Source: Pseudomonas sp. UBA2684 (GTDB lineage: Bacteria; Pseudomonadota; Gammaproteobacteria; Pseudomonadales; Pseudomonadaceae). Taken from it: a stretch of 49,756 nt of DNA. The translations under genes were made by a program, and so were the position numbers. Every line of letters begins with the position of its first letter. Positions within the stretch are counted from its first letter, which is position 1. The DNA lies in assembly GCA_002354655.1 (NCBI GenBank), contig DELY01000003.1, positions 126,789 through 176,544 on the forward strand, given 5' to 3'. Shown in pieces: positions 20,633-29,009 of this stretch. Under the pieces are notes generated by a model. The model ran no database searches. It saw only the letters and a program-made list of their open reading frames with translations, and was not told the DNA's origin.

Positions 20633-21519
20633 ATAGCCGTTCCTCTTCTTATCCGCTGGTCAGCGTAATTATTGCGTCGTATAACCACGGCCCTTATATC
20701 GAGGCGTCTATCCGTAGCGTGATGGCGCAAACCTATGCCCATATAGAGCTGCTGGTTATCGACGACGGTTCAACTGACGATAGCGTGGCGACCATCACGC
20801 GGTTGCAGAAAGAGTTGGGGTTCGACTTTCGTGTTCAGGCCAATCAAGGGTTGTCGATAACCCTGAACGAGGCCATTGCACGCTGTCAGGGCGCACTGAT
20901 CGCACCTTTCGGCTCCGACGACGTCATGTTGCCCGCGCGTTTGAGCTTGCAGGTCGACTACATGCACGATAAGCCGGAAGTCGGTATTTGCGCGGGTTCG
21001 GTCCAGGAAATCGATGCCCAGGGGCAGCCCTTGGGGCGGGATAAGCCACCGTATTGGCGGCGTCTGGATTTTGAGGATGTCTTCCTCAATCGCAAACCGG
21101 GGTCGCCTGCGCCTACCCTGCTTTTTCGGCGCGAAGCCCTGGAAAGCGTCGGCGGTTTCGATCCCGAGGTGCGCCTCGAGGACTTGATGATCGAGCTGAA
21201 GATCACCCGTGCTGGTTATTTCATCGATGTGCTGGGTGAGGTGCTGGCGCTTTACCGTGTGCATGGCAGCAACACTTATAAGAACTACCCCTTCATGGTC
21301 GACAACGTATTGCGAACCTTTGCGCGCTTTAGTGACCACCCGGCGTATGAGCAGGTGTGTGCGAACTACCGCAACTCGATGTTTTTGAAGTGTGCCCGGC
21401 AGGATAAGGCGCTTGCCCGTCGATTGCTGAGCGAGCTGCCCATGAAAGCATGGGACCGCAAGACGCTCAGGGGGTTGTGGCGTTTGCTCCTGCCTGCTCA
21501 GGCACGTGAGCGTGCATAA
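20626..21519 (+). CDS. wapR: GT2 rhamnosyltransferase-like protein, WapR-like
   Basis: About 297 residues, GT-A fold: VSVIIASYNHGPYIEASI, VIDDGSTDDS and an SDD motif (97-99). The C-terminal region (HGSNTYKNYPFMVDNVLRTF) resembles WapR, the alpha-1,3-rhamnosyltransferase that makes the core glycoform able to accept O antigen in P. aeruginosa. The frame is open to 20455 inside ssg, but no ATG precedes the conserved domain. GTG at 20626, overlapping the ssg stop, is the most likely start (GTG at 20614 or 20617 also possible). Its 3' end overlaps the convergent acetyltransferase gene by 22 bp. Confidence 0.75.
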   Translation: MVNSRSSSYPLVSVIIASYNHGPYIEASIRSVMAQTYAHIELLVIDDGSTDDSVATITRLQKELGFDFRVQANQGLSITLNEAIARCQGALIAPFGSDDVMLPARLSLQVDYMHDKPEVGICAGSVQEIDAQGQPLGRDKPPYWRRLDFEDVFLNRKPGSPAPTLLFRREALESVGGFDPEVRLEDLMIELKITRAGYFIDVLGEVLALYRVHGSNTYKNYPFMVDNVLRTFARFSDHPAYEQVCANYRNSMFLKCARQDKALARRLLSELPMKAWDRKTLRGLWRLLLPAQARERA

Positions 21520-22130
21520 GCAAGGAAGGCCGTTATATCGTCGCTGCAGAGCTTGTCAACGACGCGCCGGATTTCCGCTTCGGGCCATTCCCACCATGCC
21601 GTCTTGAGCAGCTCATCGCGTATCTCTTCGTCGAAGCGCCAGCGTATGCGTTGTGCAGGATTGCCGACCATGACCGCGTAGGGTTCGACATCCCGGCTAA
21701 TGACCGCGCCACTGCCGATTACGGCACCATGGCCAATGGTTACTCCGGAGAGAATGGTGGTGTTTGCGCAGAGCCACACATCGCTGCCGATCACCACGTC
21801 GCCGCGGCTTCCGCCGAATTCTTCGATGTGAGCGGCTTCCGCCAGATAGGCGGGGAATGGGTAAGTGCTGACCCAGTCGACCCGGTGCTGGCCGCCCAGG
21901 AATATCTGCACGTTATCGGCGATCGAGCAGTAACTGCCGATAATCAACGTGCTGTCTTCTTGCCAGTCGTGCACAACGGGCATGCCGTAGGTGCCGATAC
22001 CGATCTGGTAGGTCGGATAGCGCTCACGGAAACGTGCCTGAGGCCTTAGAAAACGTGGCAGTTCGGGAGCGCCGCGCCAGCTTTTCCAGCTCTTGCGCAG
22101 GTGCTGCTCAAGCGTTTTCAGCAGGCGCAT
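21498..22130 (-). CDS. Hexapeptide-repeat (XAT/CatB-type) O-acetyltransferase
   Basis: 210-residue left-handed beta-helix acyltransferase. Hexapeptide repeats run from about 62 to 165, and the XAT-family catalytic histidine is in GGQHRVDW (H82). The C-terminal helix WPEAEIRRVVDKL is typical. The ATG at 22130 follows GGAG at 7-nt spacing; an upstream ATG at 22184 is less likely. It overlaps waaL by 23 bp and is last in the operon kinase-waaL-acetyltransferase. It probably O-acetylates a core or O-antigen sugar, or a small molecule; the acceptor is unknown. I do not recall it in the corresponding P. aeruginosa locus. Confidence 0.82.
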   Translation of the reverse strand: MRLLKTLEQHLRKSWKSWRGAPELPRFLRPQARFRERYPTYQIGIGTYGMPVVHDWQEDSTLIIGSYCSIADNVQIFLGGQHRVDWVSTYPFPAYLAEAAHIEEFGGSRGDVVIGSDVWLCANTTILSGVTIGHGAVIGSGAVISRDVEPYAVMVGNPAQRIRWRFDEEIRDELLKTAWWEWPEAEIRRVVDKLCSDDITAFLAYARSRA

Positions 22131-23346
22131 GTGGTTTCTCCGTTCGTACGCTGCGCGATACCCAGACGGCCGCCAGCAGGGCAAGAGGAATCCAGATCAG
22201 GAACCAGTGCTCTTTGGGACGAGAGAGGAAATCACGCCCCTCCGTTAGGCCGGCGGCGAGGCCAAACACTACCAGCGCCGAGGCCATCAAGACGAGCGTA
22301 TCGTGCCTGTTGCGCCATGCGTAGAGCAGGGCAACGGCATACAGTATCAACCAGAGAATCAACCCGACAATGCCGCCAGAGAGCAGTACTGCCAACTCAA
22401 TATTGTGCGGATCGTTGAAGGCCAACCGGGACGGCTCGAGCTTGATCAGTAGTTGATGGTCGAAACCATAACCGAGCCACGGTTTTTCCAGGGCCAGTTC
22501 TACAGCCCCAAGCCAGATGTCTGGGCGGTAGGAAAGGCCTCTGTCGGTCAAGGCCTGCGGGTAAAACAGTAAAAGCCCCAGCGCAACACACAGCCCTGCG
22601 CCCGCTGCAATCAGGCTACGCCGGTTGAAGTGCGCTACCCCCAGCCATATCAAGGTGACCGTGAGTGCGAGTAGCGGGGTTCGGGAGCCCGTGCTAATGA
22701 TCACGATGCTCAGGAGGGCCAGAGACACAAGTGGTAAAGGTGAAAGCGGGTGCCGTTTAGTGAGCCAGGTTGCCAGCCAGAACGCGGTGAAAAAACCATA
22801 CAAATGCGCACTCAGCAGCGGGTTGTAGAGCGCGCCATAGCCGCTGAAGCGGCCTGGGCTAGGCAGTCCGGCGCGGCTATAGATCAGATAAGAGAGTGAT
22901 AGCACGCCGCTCAGCGTGGCAATGACTGCTGCAAGTAGGAGGGTTTTGGGCAAAATTTGCGGGTGCTTGATCGCTAGCAGGCCTGCGCCGAGGAACAGCA
23001 TGAGCACATAAATGGGGCGCTTGAGCATCGAGAGCATACTGCTGTCTGTGTCCGACCAGAGCAGTGTCAATGAGGTATACGCGCCGAAAATTATGAAGCC
23101 GATGATCAGCGGGTTGCGCAGTAGCTGCTTCAGCAGGGTCGGTTGCAGCACAACGGCAAGTAGGGTGGGGGTTGCCATCAGTGCATAGTAGAACTTGTGG
23201 TAGAGCGAGCGATCCCACGCCCAGAAGAGCCCGGTGAGCAGTGTCAGCCAGCCTATCGGCAGCAGGTAGCGGATCAGCCAGTCCGAGATTCGCAGGTTTA
23301 ATCCAGCAGGCGATGAGATGCTGGGGGATGGCGTATCGCTATTCAT
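22108..23346 (-). CDS. waaL: O-antigen ligase
   Basis: Polytopic inner-membrane enzyme that joins undecaprenyl-linked O antigen to lipid A-core on the periplasmic side. The 412-residue protein has about 11-12 hydrophobic segments and the Wzy_C/WaaL domain. The large periplasmic loop contains the essential histidine in NDPHNIELAV (H314; H303 in P. aeruginosa), and an arginine follows the loop start in STGSRTPLL. A TTG precedes the ATG at 23346. The ligase lies 18 bp after the upstream kinase-like gene and overlaps the downstream acetyltransferase. Confidence 0.9.
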   Translation of the reverse strand: MNSDTPSPSISSPAGLNLRISDWLIRYLLPIGWLTLLTGLFWAWDRSLYHKFYYALMATPTLLAVVLQPTLLKQLLRNPLIIGFIIFGAYTSLTLLWSDTDSSMLSMLKRPIYVLMLFLGAGLLAIKHPQILPKTLLLAAVIATLSGVLSLSYLIYSRAGLPSPGRFSGYGALYNPLLSAHLYGFFTAFWLATWLTKRHPLSPLPLVSLALLSIVIISTGSRTPLLALTVTLIWLGVAHFNRRSLIAAGAGLCVALGLLLFYPQALTDRGLSYRPDIWLGAVELALEKPWLGYGFDHQLLIKLEPSRLAFNDPHNIELAVLLSGGIVGLILWLILYAVALLYAWRNRHDTLVLMASALVVFGLAAGLTEGRDFLSRPKEHWFLIWIPLALLAAVWVSRSVRTEKPHAPAENA

Positions 23347-23364
23347 CAAATCGAGGCTCTATCT

Positions 23365-24003
23365 CTAAATCAACTGCCGAGTCAGTTCGCTGATATTCCA
23401 GTTGAGAGACGCATGGCGCAGGTAGCTCTCAAAAAAACGGCTGTTTTTATTCTCGAGCAGCCAGTCTTGATCACGGGGGTCGCGCAGTATATGGCGGAAG
23501 TTGCGCAGACGCTTTGTTTTACCCAGGGCGCTGCGCTGGGCTTGCAGATCGGCAATATCGATCAGGCCAAGCTCACCTTCTGGGGTCAAGACGATATTGC
23601 CAAGGTGCAACGAGCGGAAATAAATGCCGCTGGCGTGTAGCTGAGCGATGAATTTGCCCAGTTGCTGACGCAGTTGCTCCTTGGCATGCGTATCGGTGAT
23701 CTGGCGCAGGGTCTGTCCCGGCAGCGGCAGGTAATGCACGGCGTCGCGCTGAATCGCCGAGATCCGATAGACGTCGAGTACCTGGGGGCATGGAATGCCG
23801 CGTTGCTGGAGGGCGGTGGCGTTGTCGGCGAAACGTTGCGCATACGGATAGAGCGCGGCTGATGAGAGCAAGCGCTTACGGCGAAAGAGCTTAAGGAAGT
23901 TGCCGTTGACCAGGCGCAGAACTTTTTCGCCATAGTGATCGGCCTCGAGCAATTCTGCCTTGTCGCGCAGGAGGAGAAATTGTTCGTGGGAAAGTGGAGT
24001 CAT
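23365..24003 (-). CDS. Kinase-fold protein next to waaL (PA4998-like)
   Basis: About 212 residues, distantly similar to LPS kinases and often annotated as a toluene-tolerance protein. Visible elements are an N-lobe lysine (NFLKLF, K38), a catalytic-loop equivalent FRSLHLGN in which serine S131 replaces the catalytic aspartate, and a metal-site aspartate in LIDIADL (D149). The ATG at 24003 has no clear ribosome-binding site; a GTG at 24021 would add six residues. It heads the minus-strand operon with waaL, so a role in core assembly or ligation is inferred, perhaps without kinase activity. Confidence 0.72.
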   Translation of the reverse strand: MTPLSHEQFLLLRDKAELLEADHYGEKVLRLVNGNFLKLFRRKRLLSSAALYPYAQRFADNATALQQRGIPCPQVLDVYRISAIQRDAVHYLPLPGQTLRQITDTHAKEQLRQQLGKFIAQLHASGIYFRSLHLGNIVLTPEGELGLIDIADLQAQRSALGKTKRLRNFRHILRDPRDQDWLLENKNSRFFESYLRHASLNWNISELTRQLI

Positions 24004-24230
24004 ATAAGCCAGAAGCCGCACCGGGGCTGAGTCAATGAGGGAGGCAAGCTTACCTGAAGCGGAATGCGCGGTCGGCGCCTTTCTTCACCGCATGCCCCTG
24101 TGGGTGCAGACGATTAGCTGCGTTTTCTGCGCCACTGTGTTGCTGCGTCTGGGCAATGGCGGCGCTGTGGGTAGGACTGCGCGAGCACCGTGCTAGTATT
24201 CGTTTTCTTAATCTGGATTGTCCGCCCCTG

Positions 24231-26042
24231 ATGAGTAAAGCCTCTGTCGCCCCAGGCCATTCGCCCTCCAGCCTAAAAATCTATCTTCGTTTGCTCGGTT
24301 ACGTGAGGCCTTATATTGGCTTCTTTTCGCTCAGTATCTTGGGCTACGTCATCTTCGCATCGACCCAACCGATGCTAGCCGGCATCCTCAAGTATTTTGT
24401 CGACGGGCTGTCCAACCCTGGGGTGGTGCTGTTTCCAACGGTGCCTTACCTGCGCGACTTGCAGTTGCTGCAGGCGGTGCCGCTGCTGATTGTACTGATT
24501 GCGGTTTGGCAGGGGATCGGCTCTTTCCTGGGGAATTACTTCCTGGCCAAGGTCTCGTTGGGGCTGGTGCACGATTTGCGCATCGCGCTGTTCAACAGCC
24601 TGCTGGCGCTGCCTAATCGCTACTTCGACAGTCACAGCTCGGGGCACCTGATTTCGCGGATTACCTTCAACGTCACCATGGTCACCGGCGCGGCGACCGA
24701 TGCGATCAAGGTGGTGATTCGCGAGGGGTTGACCGTTGTATTCCTGTTCGCCTACTTGCTGTGGATGAACTGGAAGCTGACCTTGGTGATGCTGGCCATC
24801 CTGCCGGTGATCGCCTTGATGGTCAGCAGCGCAAGCAAGAAATTCCGCAAACAAAGCAAGAAAATCCAGGTGGCCATGGGCGATGTCACGCATGTCGCCT
24901 CCGAAACCATTCAGGGTTACCGGGTCGTGCGCAGCTTCGGTGGCGAGGGCTATGAGTCCACGCGCTTCACGGCGGCGAGCCAGGACAACACCAATAAGCA
25001 GTTGCGCATGACCAAGACCGGGGCGGTTTACACGCCGATGCTACAACTGGTGATTTACAGCGCGATGGCGGTGTTGATGTTTCTTGTGCTGCTGCTGCGC
25101 GGCGATGCCACGGCGGGCGATCTGGTGGCCTATATCACTGCGGCGGGCCTGTTACCCAAGCCGATTCGCCAATTGTCCGAAGTCAGCTCGACGATCCAGA
25201 AGGGCGTGGCCGGTGCCGAAAGCATCTTCGAGCAACTCGACGAAACCCCGGAAGTCGATCATGGCAGCGTCGAGCGTGAGCGGGTCAGCGGCAACCTCGA
25301 GGTGCGCAATCTGAGCTTCCAGTACCCCGGCAGCGAAAAGCCGGTATTGAATGACATCAGCTTCAGCGCGAAGCCCGGGCAGATGATTGCCCTGGTTGGC
25401 CGCTCCGGCAGCGGAAAGTCCACGCTGGCGAATCTGATTCCACGGTTTTACCACCATGAAACCGGGCAGATCCTGCTCGATGGCGTGGATGTCGAGGACT
25501 ACCAGCTGCGCAACCTGCGCCGGCATATCGCCCTGGTGACCCAGCAGGTCACGCTGTTCAACGACAGCGTGGCCAACAACATCGCTTACGGCGACCTGGC
25601 CGCTGCGCCGCGCGAAGCGATCGAGCAGGCGGTCGAGGCGGCCTATGCCAAAGAGTTCATCGACAAGTTGCCGCATGGCCTGGACACCGAGGTCGGCGAA
25701 AACGGCGTGCTGTTGTCGGGTGGTCAGCGCCAGCGTCTGGCGATTGCCCGGGCGTTGCTGAAAGATGCGCCGATTCTGGTGCTGGACGAGGCGACCTCGG
25801 CGCTCGATACCGAATCCGAACGGCACATCCAGGCGGCCTTGGATCGGGTGATGAAAGGCCGTACCACGCTGGTCATCGCCCACCGTCTGTCGACCATCGA
25901 AAAAGCCGACCTGATTCTGGTGATGGACCAGGGGCGAATCGTCGAGCGCGGCACGCATGCCGATTTGCTGGCACAGAATGGTTTTTATGCGCGCTTGCAT
26001 GCGTTGGGATTGGATGAAGGCGCGCCGGTAGATATCGCCTGA
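24231..26042 (+). CDS. msbA: Lipid A-core flippase, ABC transporter MsbA
   Basis: Homodimeric ABC exporter that flips lipid A-core across the inner membrane. The protein is 603 residues. Six transmembrane helices occupy about 25-320; the ATPase domain follows, with Walker A GRSGSGKST (390-398, K396), signature LSGGQRQR and Walker B ending D519-E520. The frame is open 75 nt upstream; the ATG at 24231 gives the usual length and N-terminus. The 227-bp gap to the divergent kinase-waaL operon should hold both promoters, but I see no clear -35/-10 pair. hldE follows 39 bp after the stop. Confidence 0.96.
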   Translation: MSKASVAPGHSPSSLKIYLRLLGYVRPYIGFFSLSILGYVIFASTQPMLAGILKYFVDGLSNPGVVLFPTVPYLRDLQLLQAVPLLIVLIAVWQGIGSFLGNYFLAKVSLGLVHDLRIALFNSLLALPNRYFDSHSSGHLISRITFNVTMVTGAATDAIKVVIREGLTVVFLFAYLLWMNWKLTLVMLAILPVIALMVSSASKKFRKQSKKIQVAMGDVTHVASETIQGYRVVRSFGGEGYESTRFTAASQDNTNKQLRMTKTGAVYTPMLQLVIYSAMAVLMFLVLLLRGDATAGDLVAYITAAGLLPKPIRQLSEVSSTIQKGVAGAESIFEQLDETPEVDHGSVERERVSGNLEVRNLSFQYPGSEKPVLNDISFSAKPGQMIALVGRSGSGKSTLANLIPRFYHHETGQILLDGVDVEDYQLRNLRRHIALVTQQVTLFNDSVANNIAYGDLAAAPREAIEQAVEAAYAKEFIDKLPHGLDTEVGENGVLLSGGQRQRLAIARALLKDAPILVLDEATSALDTESERHIQAALDRVMKGRTTLVIAHRLSTIEKADLILVMDQGRIVERGTHADLLAQNGFYARLHALGLDEGAPVDIA

Positions 26043-26081
26043 TAAACTACGCGCCCGCCACTTTAAGGCTTCGGAGTTCAC

Positions 26082-27503
26082 ATGAAGTTGTCCATGCCCC
26101 GTTTCGATCAAGCCCCCGTTCTGGTGGTGGGCGATGTCATGCTCGACCGTTATTGGCATGGCGGTACCTCGCGGATTTCCCCGGAAGCGCCGGTGCCGGT
26201 GGTCAAGGTCGAGCAGATCGAAGACCGTCCCGGCGGCGCCGCCAACGTGGCGTTGAACATTGCCGCCTTGGGCGCACCGGCGGTACTGGTCGGTGTGACC
26301 GGTGAAGATGAAGCGGCCGACAGCCTGAGCAATAGCCTGGAAGCCGTGGGGGTGAAAACCCACTTCCAGCGTATCGACGACCAGCCGACCATCGTCAAGC
26401 TACGGGTGATGAGCCGTCACCAGCAACTGCTGCGCATGGATTTCGAAGAACTGTTCAATACCGATGCAGCGGCACTGGCCGCGCAAGTCGAACAGTTGCT
26501 GGGCGGCGTCAAGGTGCTGGTGCTCTCCGATTACGGCAAGGGCGCGCTGAAAAACCATCAGGTGTTGATCCAGGCGGCGCGGGCCAAGGGCATTCCGGTG
26601 CTGGCCGACCCGAAGGGCAAGGATTTTTCCATCTACCGTGGCGCCAGCCTGATCACGCCGAACCTCCACGAATTCGAAAGCATTGTCGGCGGTTGTGTCG
26701 ACGAGGCTGAATTGGTGAGCAAGGGCGCCAAGCTGATGCGTGAGCTGGACCTGGGCGCGTTATTGGTGACCCGCGGCGAGCACGGCATGACCCTGCTGCG
26801 CCCGGAACACGCACCGTTGCACCTGCCTGCCCGCGCCCGCGAAGTATTCGACGTCACCGGCGCCGGCGACACGGTGATCTCCACCCTGGCCGCCGCTCTG
26901 GCGGCTGGCGAAGCGTTGCCGCAGGCGGTGGCCTTGGCCAATCTGGCGGCCGGCATCGTGGTCGGCAAGCTGGGCACCGCAGTCATCAGCGCACCTGAGC
27001 TGCGCCGTGCGGTGCAGCGCGAGGAGGGCTCGGAGCGCGGTGTGCTGAGCCTGGATCAACTGCTGATCGCCATGGAAGACGCCCGCGCCCATGGCGAGAA
27101 AATCGTCTTTACCAACGGCTGTTTCGACATCCTCCACGCCGGTCACGTGACCTATCTGGAGCAGGCGCGGGCCCAAGGCGACCGGCTGGTTCTGGCGGTC
27201 AACGACGACGCGTCGGTCAGCCGTCTGAAAGGCCCTGGTCGGCCGATCAACTCGGTGGATCGACGCATGGCCGTGCTCGCTGGCCTCGGCGCGGTGGATT
27301 GGGTGGTGAGCTTCAGTGAAGACACCCCCGAGCGCCTGCTCAAGCAGGTGCAGCCGGATGTGCTGGTCAAGGGTGGCGATTACGCCATCGATCAGGTGGT
27401 CGGCGCCGACATCGTTAGTGCCTATGGCGGCGAAGTGCGCGTGCTCGGCTTGGTCGAAAACAGCTCAACCACCGCGATTGTCGAAAAAATCCGCAAGCAG
27501 TAA
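26082..27503 (+). CDS. hldE: Bifunctional heptose-7-phosphate kinase / heptose-1-phosphate adenylyltransferase
   Basis: Makes ADP-D-glycero-beta-D-manno-heptose, the precursor used by WaaC and WaaF. The protein is 473 residues: a ribokinase-family domain (1 to about 320, catalytic base D263 in GAGDTV) is fused to a nucleotidyltransferase domain (about 340-473, HAGH motif at 352-355). The ATG follows CGGAG. Older names are rfaE and waaE. It lies directly after msbA, so precursor supply and lipid A-core export are probably co-transcribed. Confidence 0.97.
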   Translation: MKLSMPRFDQAPVLVVGDVMLDRYWHGGTSRISPEAPVPVVKVEQIEDRPGGAANVALNIAALGAPAVLVGVTGEDEAADSLSNSLEAVGVKTHFQRIDDQPTIVKLRVMSRHQQLLRMDFEELFNTDAAALAAQVEQLLGGVKVLVLSDYGKGALKNHQVLIQAARAKGIPVLADPKGKDFSIYRGASLITPNLHEFESIVGGCVDEAELVSKGAKLMRELDLGALLVTRGEHGMTLLRPEHAPLHLPARAREVFDVTGAGDTVISTLAAALAAGEALPQAVALANLAAGIVVGKLGTAVISAPELRRAVQREEGSERGVLSLDQLLIAMEDARAHGEKIVFTNGCFDILHAGHVTYLEQARAQGDRLVLAVNDDASVSRLKGPGRPINSVDRRMAVLAGLGAVDWVVSFSEDTPERLLKQVQPDVLVKGGDYAIDQVVGADIVSAYGGEVRVLGLVENSSTTAIVEKIRKQ

Positions 27504-27617
27504 ACCTCGTCACGCCGCCTGTTTCATGGTGTTGCCGGTTGTCCGCCGTTTTGCTGACGGTGGGCACGGCCCCGGCATGCCCAGCCTACAGCGGTGCTCA
27601 GCTCGCGCGTGCTCCCT

Positions 27618-27641
27618 GCGACTGGCTTAGCTGCCAGTCGC
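27618..27641. other. Perfect 9-bp hairpin after hldE
   Basis: GCGACTGGC (27618-27626) and GCCAGTCGC (27633-27641) flank a 6-nt loop. There is no T-run, so it is not a classical terminator, but it is the only strong stem after hldE. A GTAGG-type half-element (TGCCCAGCCTAC, 27578-27589) lies just upstream. Confidence 0.4.
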
Positions 27642-27657
27642 CCGCGTCGATGCGGTC

Positions 27658-27669
27658 ATAGGCGCCTAT
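27658..27669. promoter_or_regulatory. Perfect 12-bp palindrome upstream of acyl-CoA dehydrogenase genes
   Basis: ATAGGC-GCCTAT, a perfect palindrome 53 bp before the first acyl-CoA dehydrogenase start. Dimeric regulators such as TetR-type fatty-acid repressors bind sites of this kind. It does not match the PsrA or FadR consensus that I know. Confidence 0.3.
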
Positions 27670-27722
27670 TGCCTGCGCGCGCATCATTCTTGGCATCCTC
27701 ACCCCGCGTGGAGCGAGATGCC

Positions 27723-28997
27723 ATGACCTCCGATGTACAGGGCCGTGCCCTGGCTGTATTGAACCGAGTCGCGCAGGCCGATTGGCCGGATCGGCTGAAG
27801 CTGCGTAAATCCTTCGAAAAACTTATCTACCGAGGCAGCCGGGCGAGCTTTCGCCTGGCCGCACAGCGGGCCGATAAGCCTCCACGCCAGGTCGACCCGG
27901 ATGCGCTGTTCGATCTGTCCCTGACCGACGAGCAGCAGATGCTGGTGGACATGCTGGAAAGCTTCGCCGGCGAAGTGCTGCGCCCGCTGGCCCATGATGC
28001 CGATACCCAGGCAGCACTGCCGGCGGCGTTGCTCAATCAGGCGCAGGAGCTGGGCCTGAGCCACTATGGCGTCGGCGAGGTGCACGGCGGCATGGCTGGC
28101 GAGCGCACCGTACTCAGTAACGCGCTGATTGCCAAGGCGTTGGCCAAGGGCGATTTATCGCTGGCGGCGGCGCTGCTGGTGCCGTTGTCGGCGGCCAACT
28201 GCATTCGTCGTTGGGGCTCGCCCGAGCAACAGGCGCACTGGCTGCCGCGCTTCGTTGGCGAAGACCGCGCGCCGGTGATGGCGATTGCGGTGAACGAGCC
28301 AACGCCGTTGTTCGATGCACAGCGCTTGGCCACGCGTGCCAAGCGCAGCGGTAAATATTACCGCTTGTCCGGCGAGAAGTGCCTGGTGTTGCGTGGGCTG
28401 GATGCCAGCCAGCTGATCGTCGCGGCGCAGGCCGAGGACGGTCCGGGACTGTTTGTCGTCGAGGCGGGCGCTAAAGGTCTGCAGCGTCGGCCCGAGCCGG
28501 CCATGGGCCTCAAGGCGACGAGTACTGCGCGGGTGCAGCTGAACGGCGTCAAGGTGCCGCTCGAGGCACGCCTGGCGGCCCAGCACTTCAGCTATCAAGG
28601 CTTCCTCGATCACGCTGCGCTGGCCTGGTGTGCCCTGGCGGTGGGGACCGCCCAGGCGGCGCTGGATTATGTGGTGCCCTACTGCAACGAACGCTTGGCA
28701 TTCGGCGAACCGATCAGCCACCGCCAAGGGGTGGCCTTTATGGTCGCGGACATCGCCGTGGAGGTGGATGCCATGCGTTTGCTGGTCTGGCGTGCCTGCG
28801 CGCGCGCCGAACAGGGGTTGCCGTTCCAGCGCGAGGCCTACCTGGCGCGTCTGCTGTGCGCGGAGAAAGCCATGCAGATCGCTACCGATGCCGTGCAGTT
28901 ACTCGGCGGCCATGGTTTCACCAAAGAACATCCGGCCGAGCGCTGGTACCGCGACCTGCGCGCCGTAGCCCTGATGGCTGGCGGCCTGCACCTGTAG
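27723..28997 (+). CDS. Acyl-CoA dehydrogenase-like protein lacking the catalytic glutamate
   Basis: 424-residue protein of the acyl-CoA dehydrogenase fold: an N-terminal helical domain with a family-atypical extension (1 to about 65), a middle beta domain and a C-terminal four-helix domain ending ERWYRDLRAVALMAGGLHL. In most family members the segment after YRD ends IYEGT, with Glu as the catalytic base; here that position is A419. The alternative base used by isovaleryl- and long-chain enzymes (helix G) also aligns with alanine. It is therefore probably inactive alone and may pair with the next gene product, 12 bp downstream. The ATG at 27723 has GGAG upstream; a long in-frame extension to 27594 is unlikely. 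Confidence 0.85.
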   Translation: MTSDVQGRALAVLNRVAQADWPDRLKLRKSFEKLIYRGSRASFRLAAQRADKPPRQVDPDALFDLSLTDEQQMLVDMLESFAGEVLRPLAHDADTQAALPAALLNQAQELGLSHYGVGEVHGGMAGERTVLSNALIAKALAKGDLSLAAALLVPLSAANCIRRWGSPEQQAHWLPRFVGEDRAPVMAIAVNEPTPLFDAQRLATRAKRSGKYYRLSGEKCLVLRGLDASQLIVAAQAEDGPGLFVVEAGAKGLQRRPEPAMGLKATSTARVQLNGVKVPLEARLAAQHFSYQGFLDHAALAWCALAVGTAQAALDYVVPYCNERLAFGEPISHRQGVAFMVADIAVEVDAMRLLVWRACARAEQGLPFQREAYLARLLCAEKAMQIATDAVQLLGGHGFTKEHPAERWYRDLRAVALMAGGLHL

Positions 28998-29009
28998 AAG
29001 GCGCTGCAC

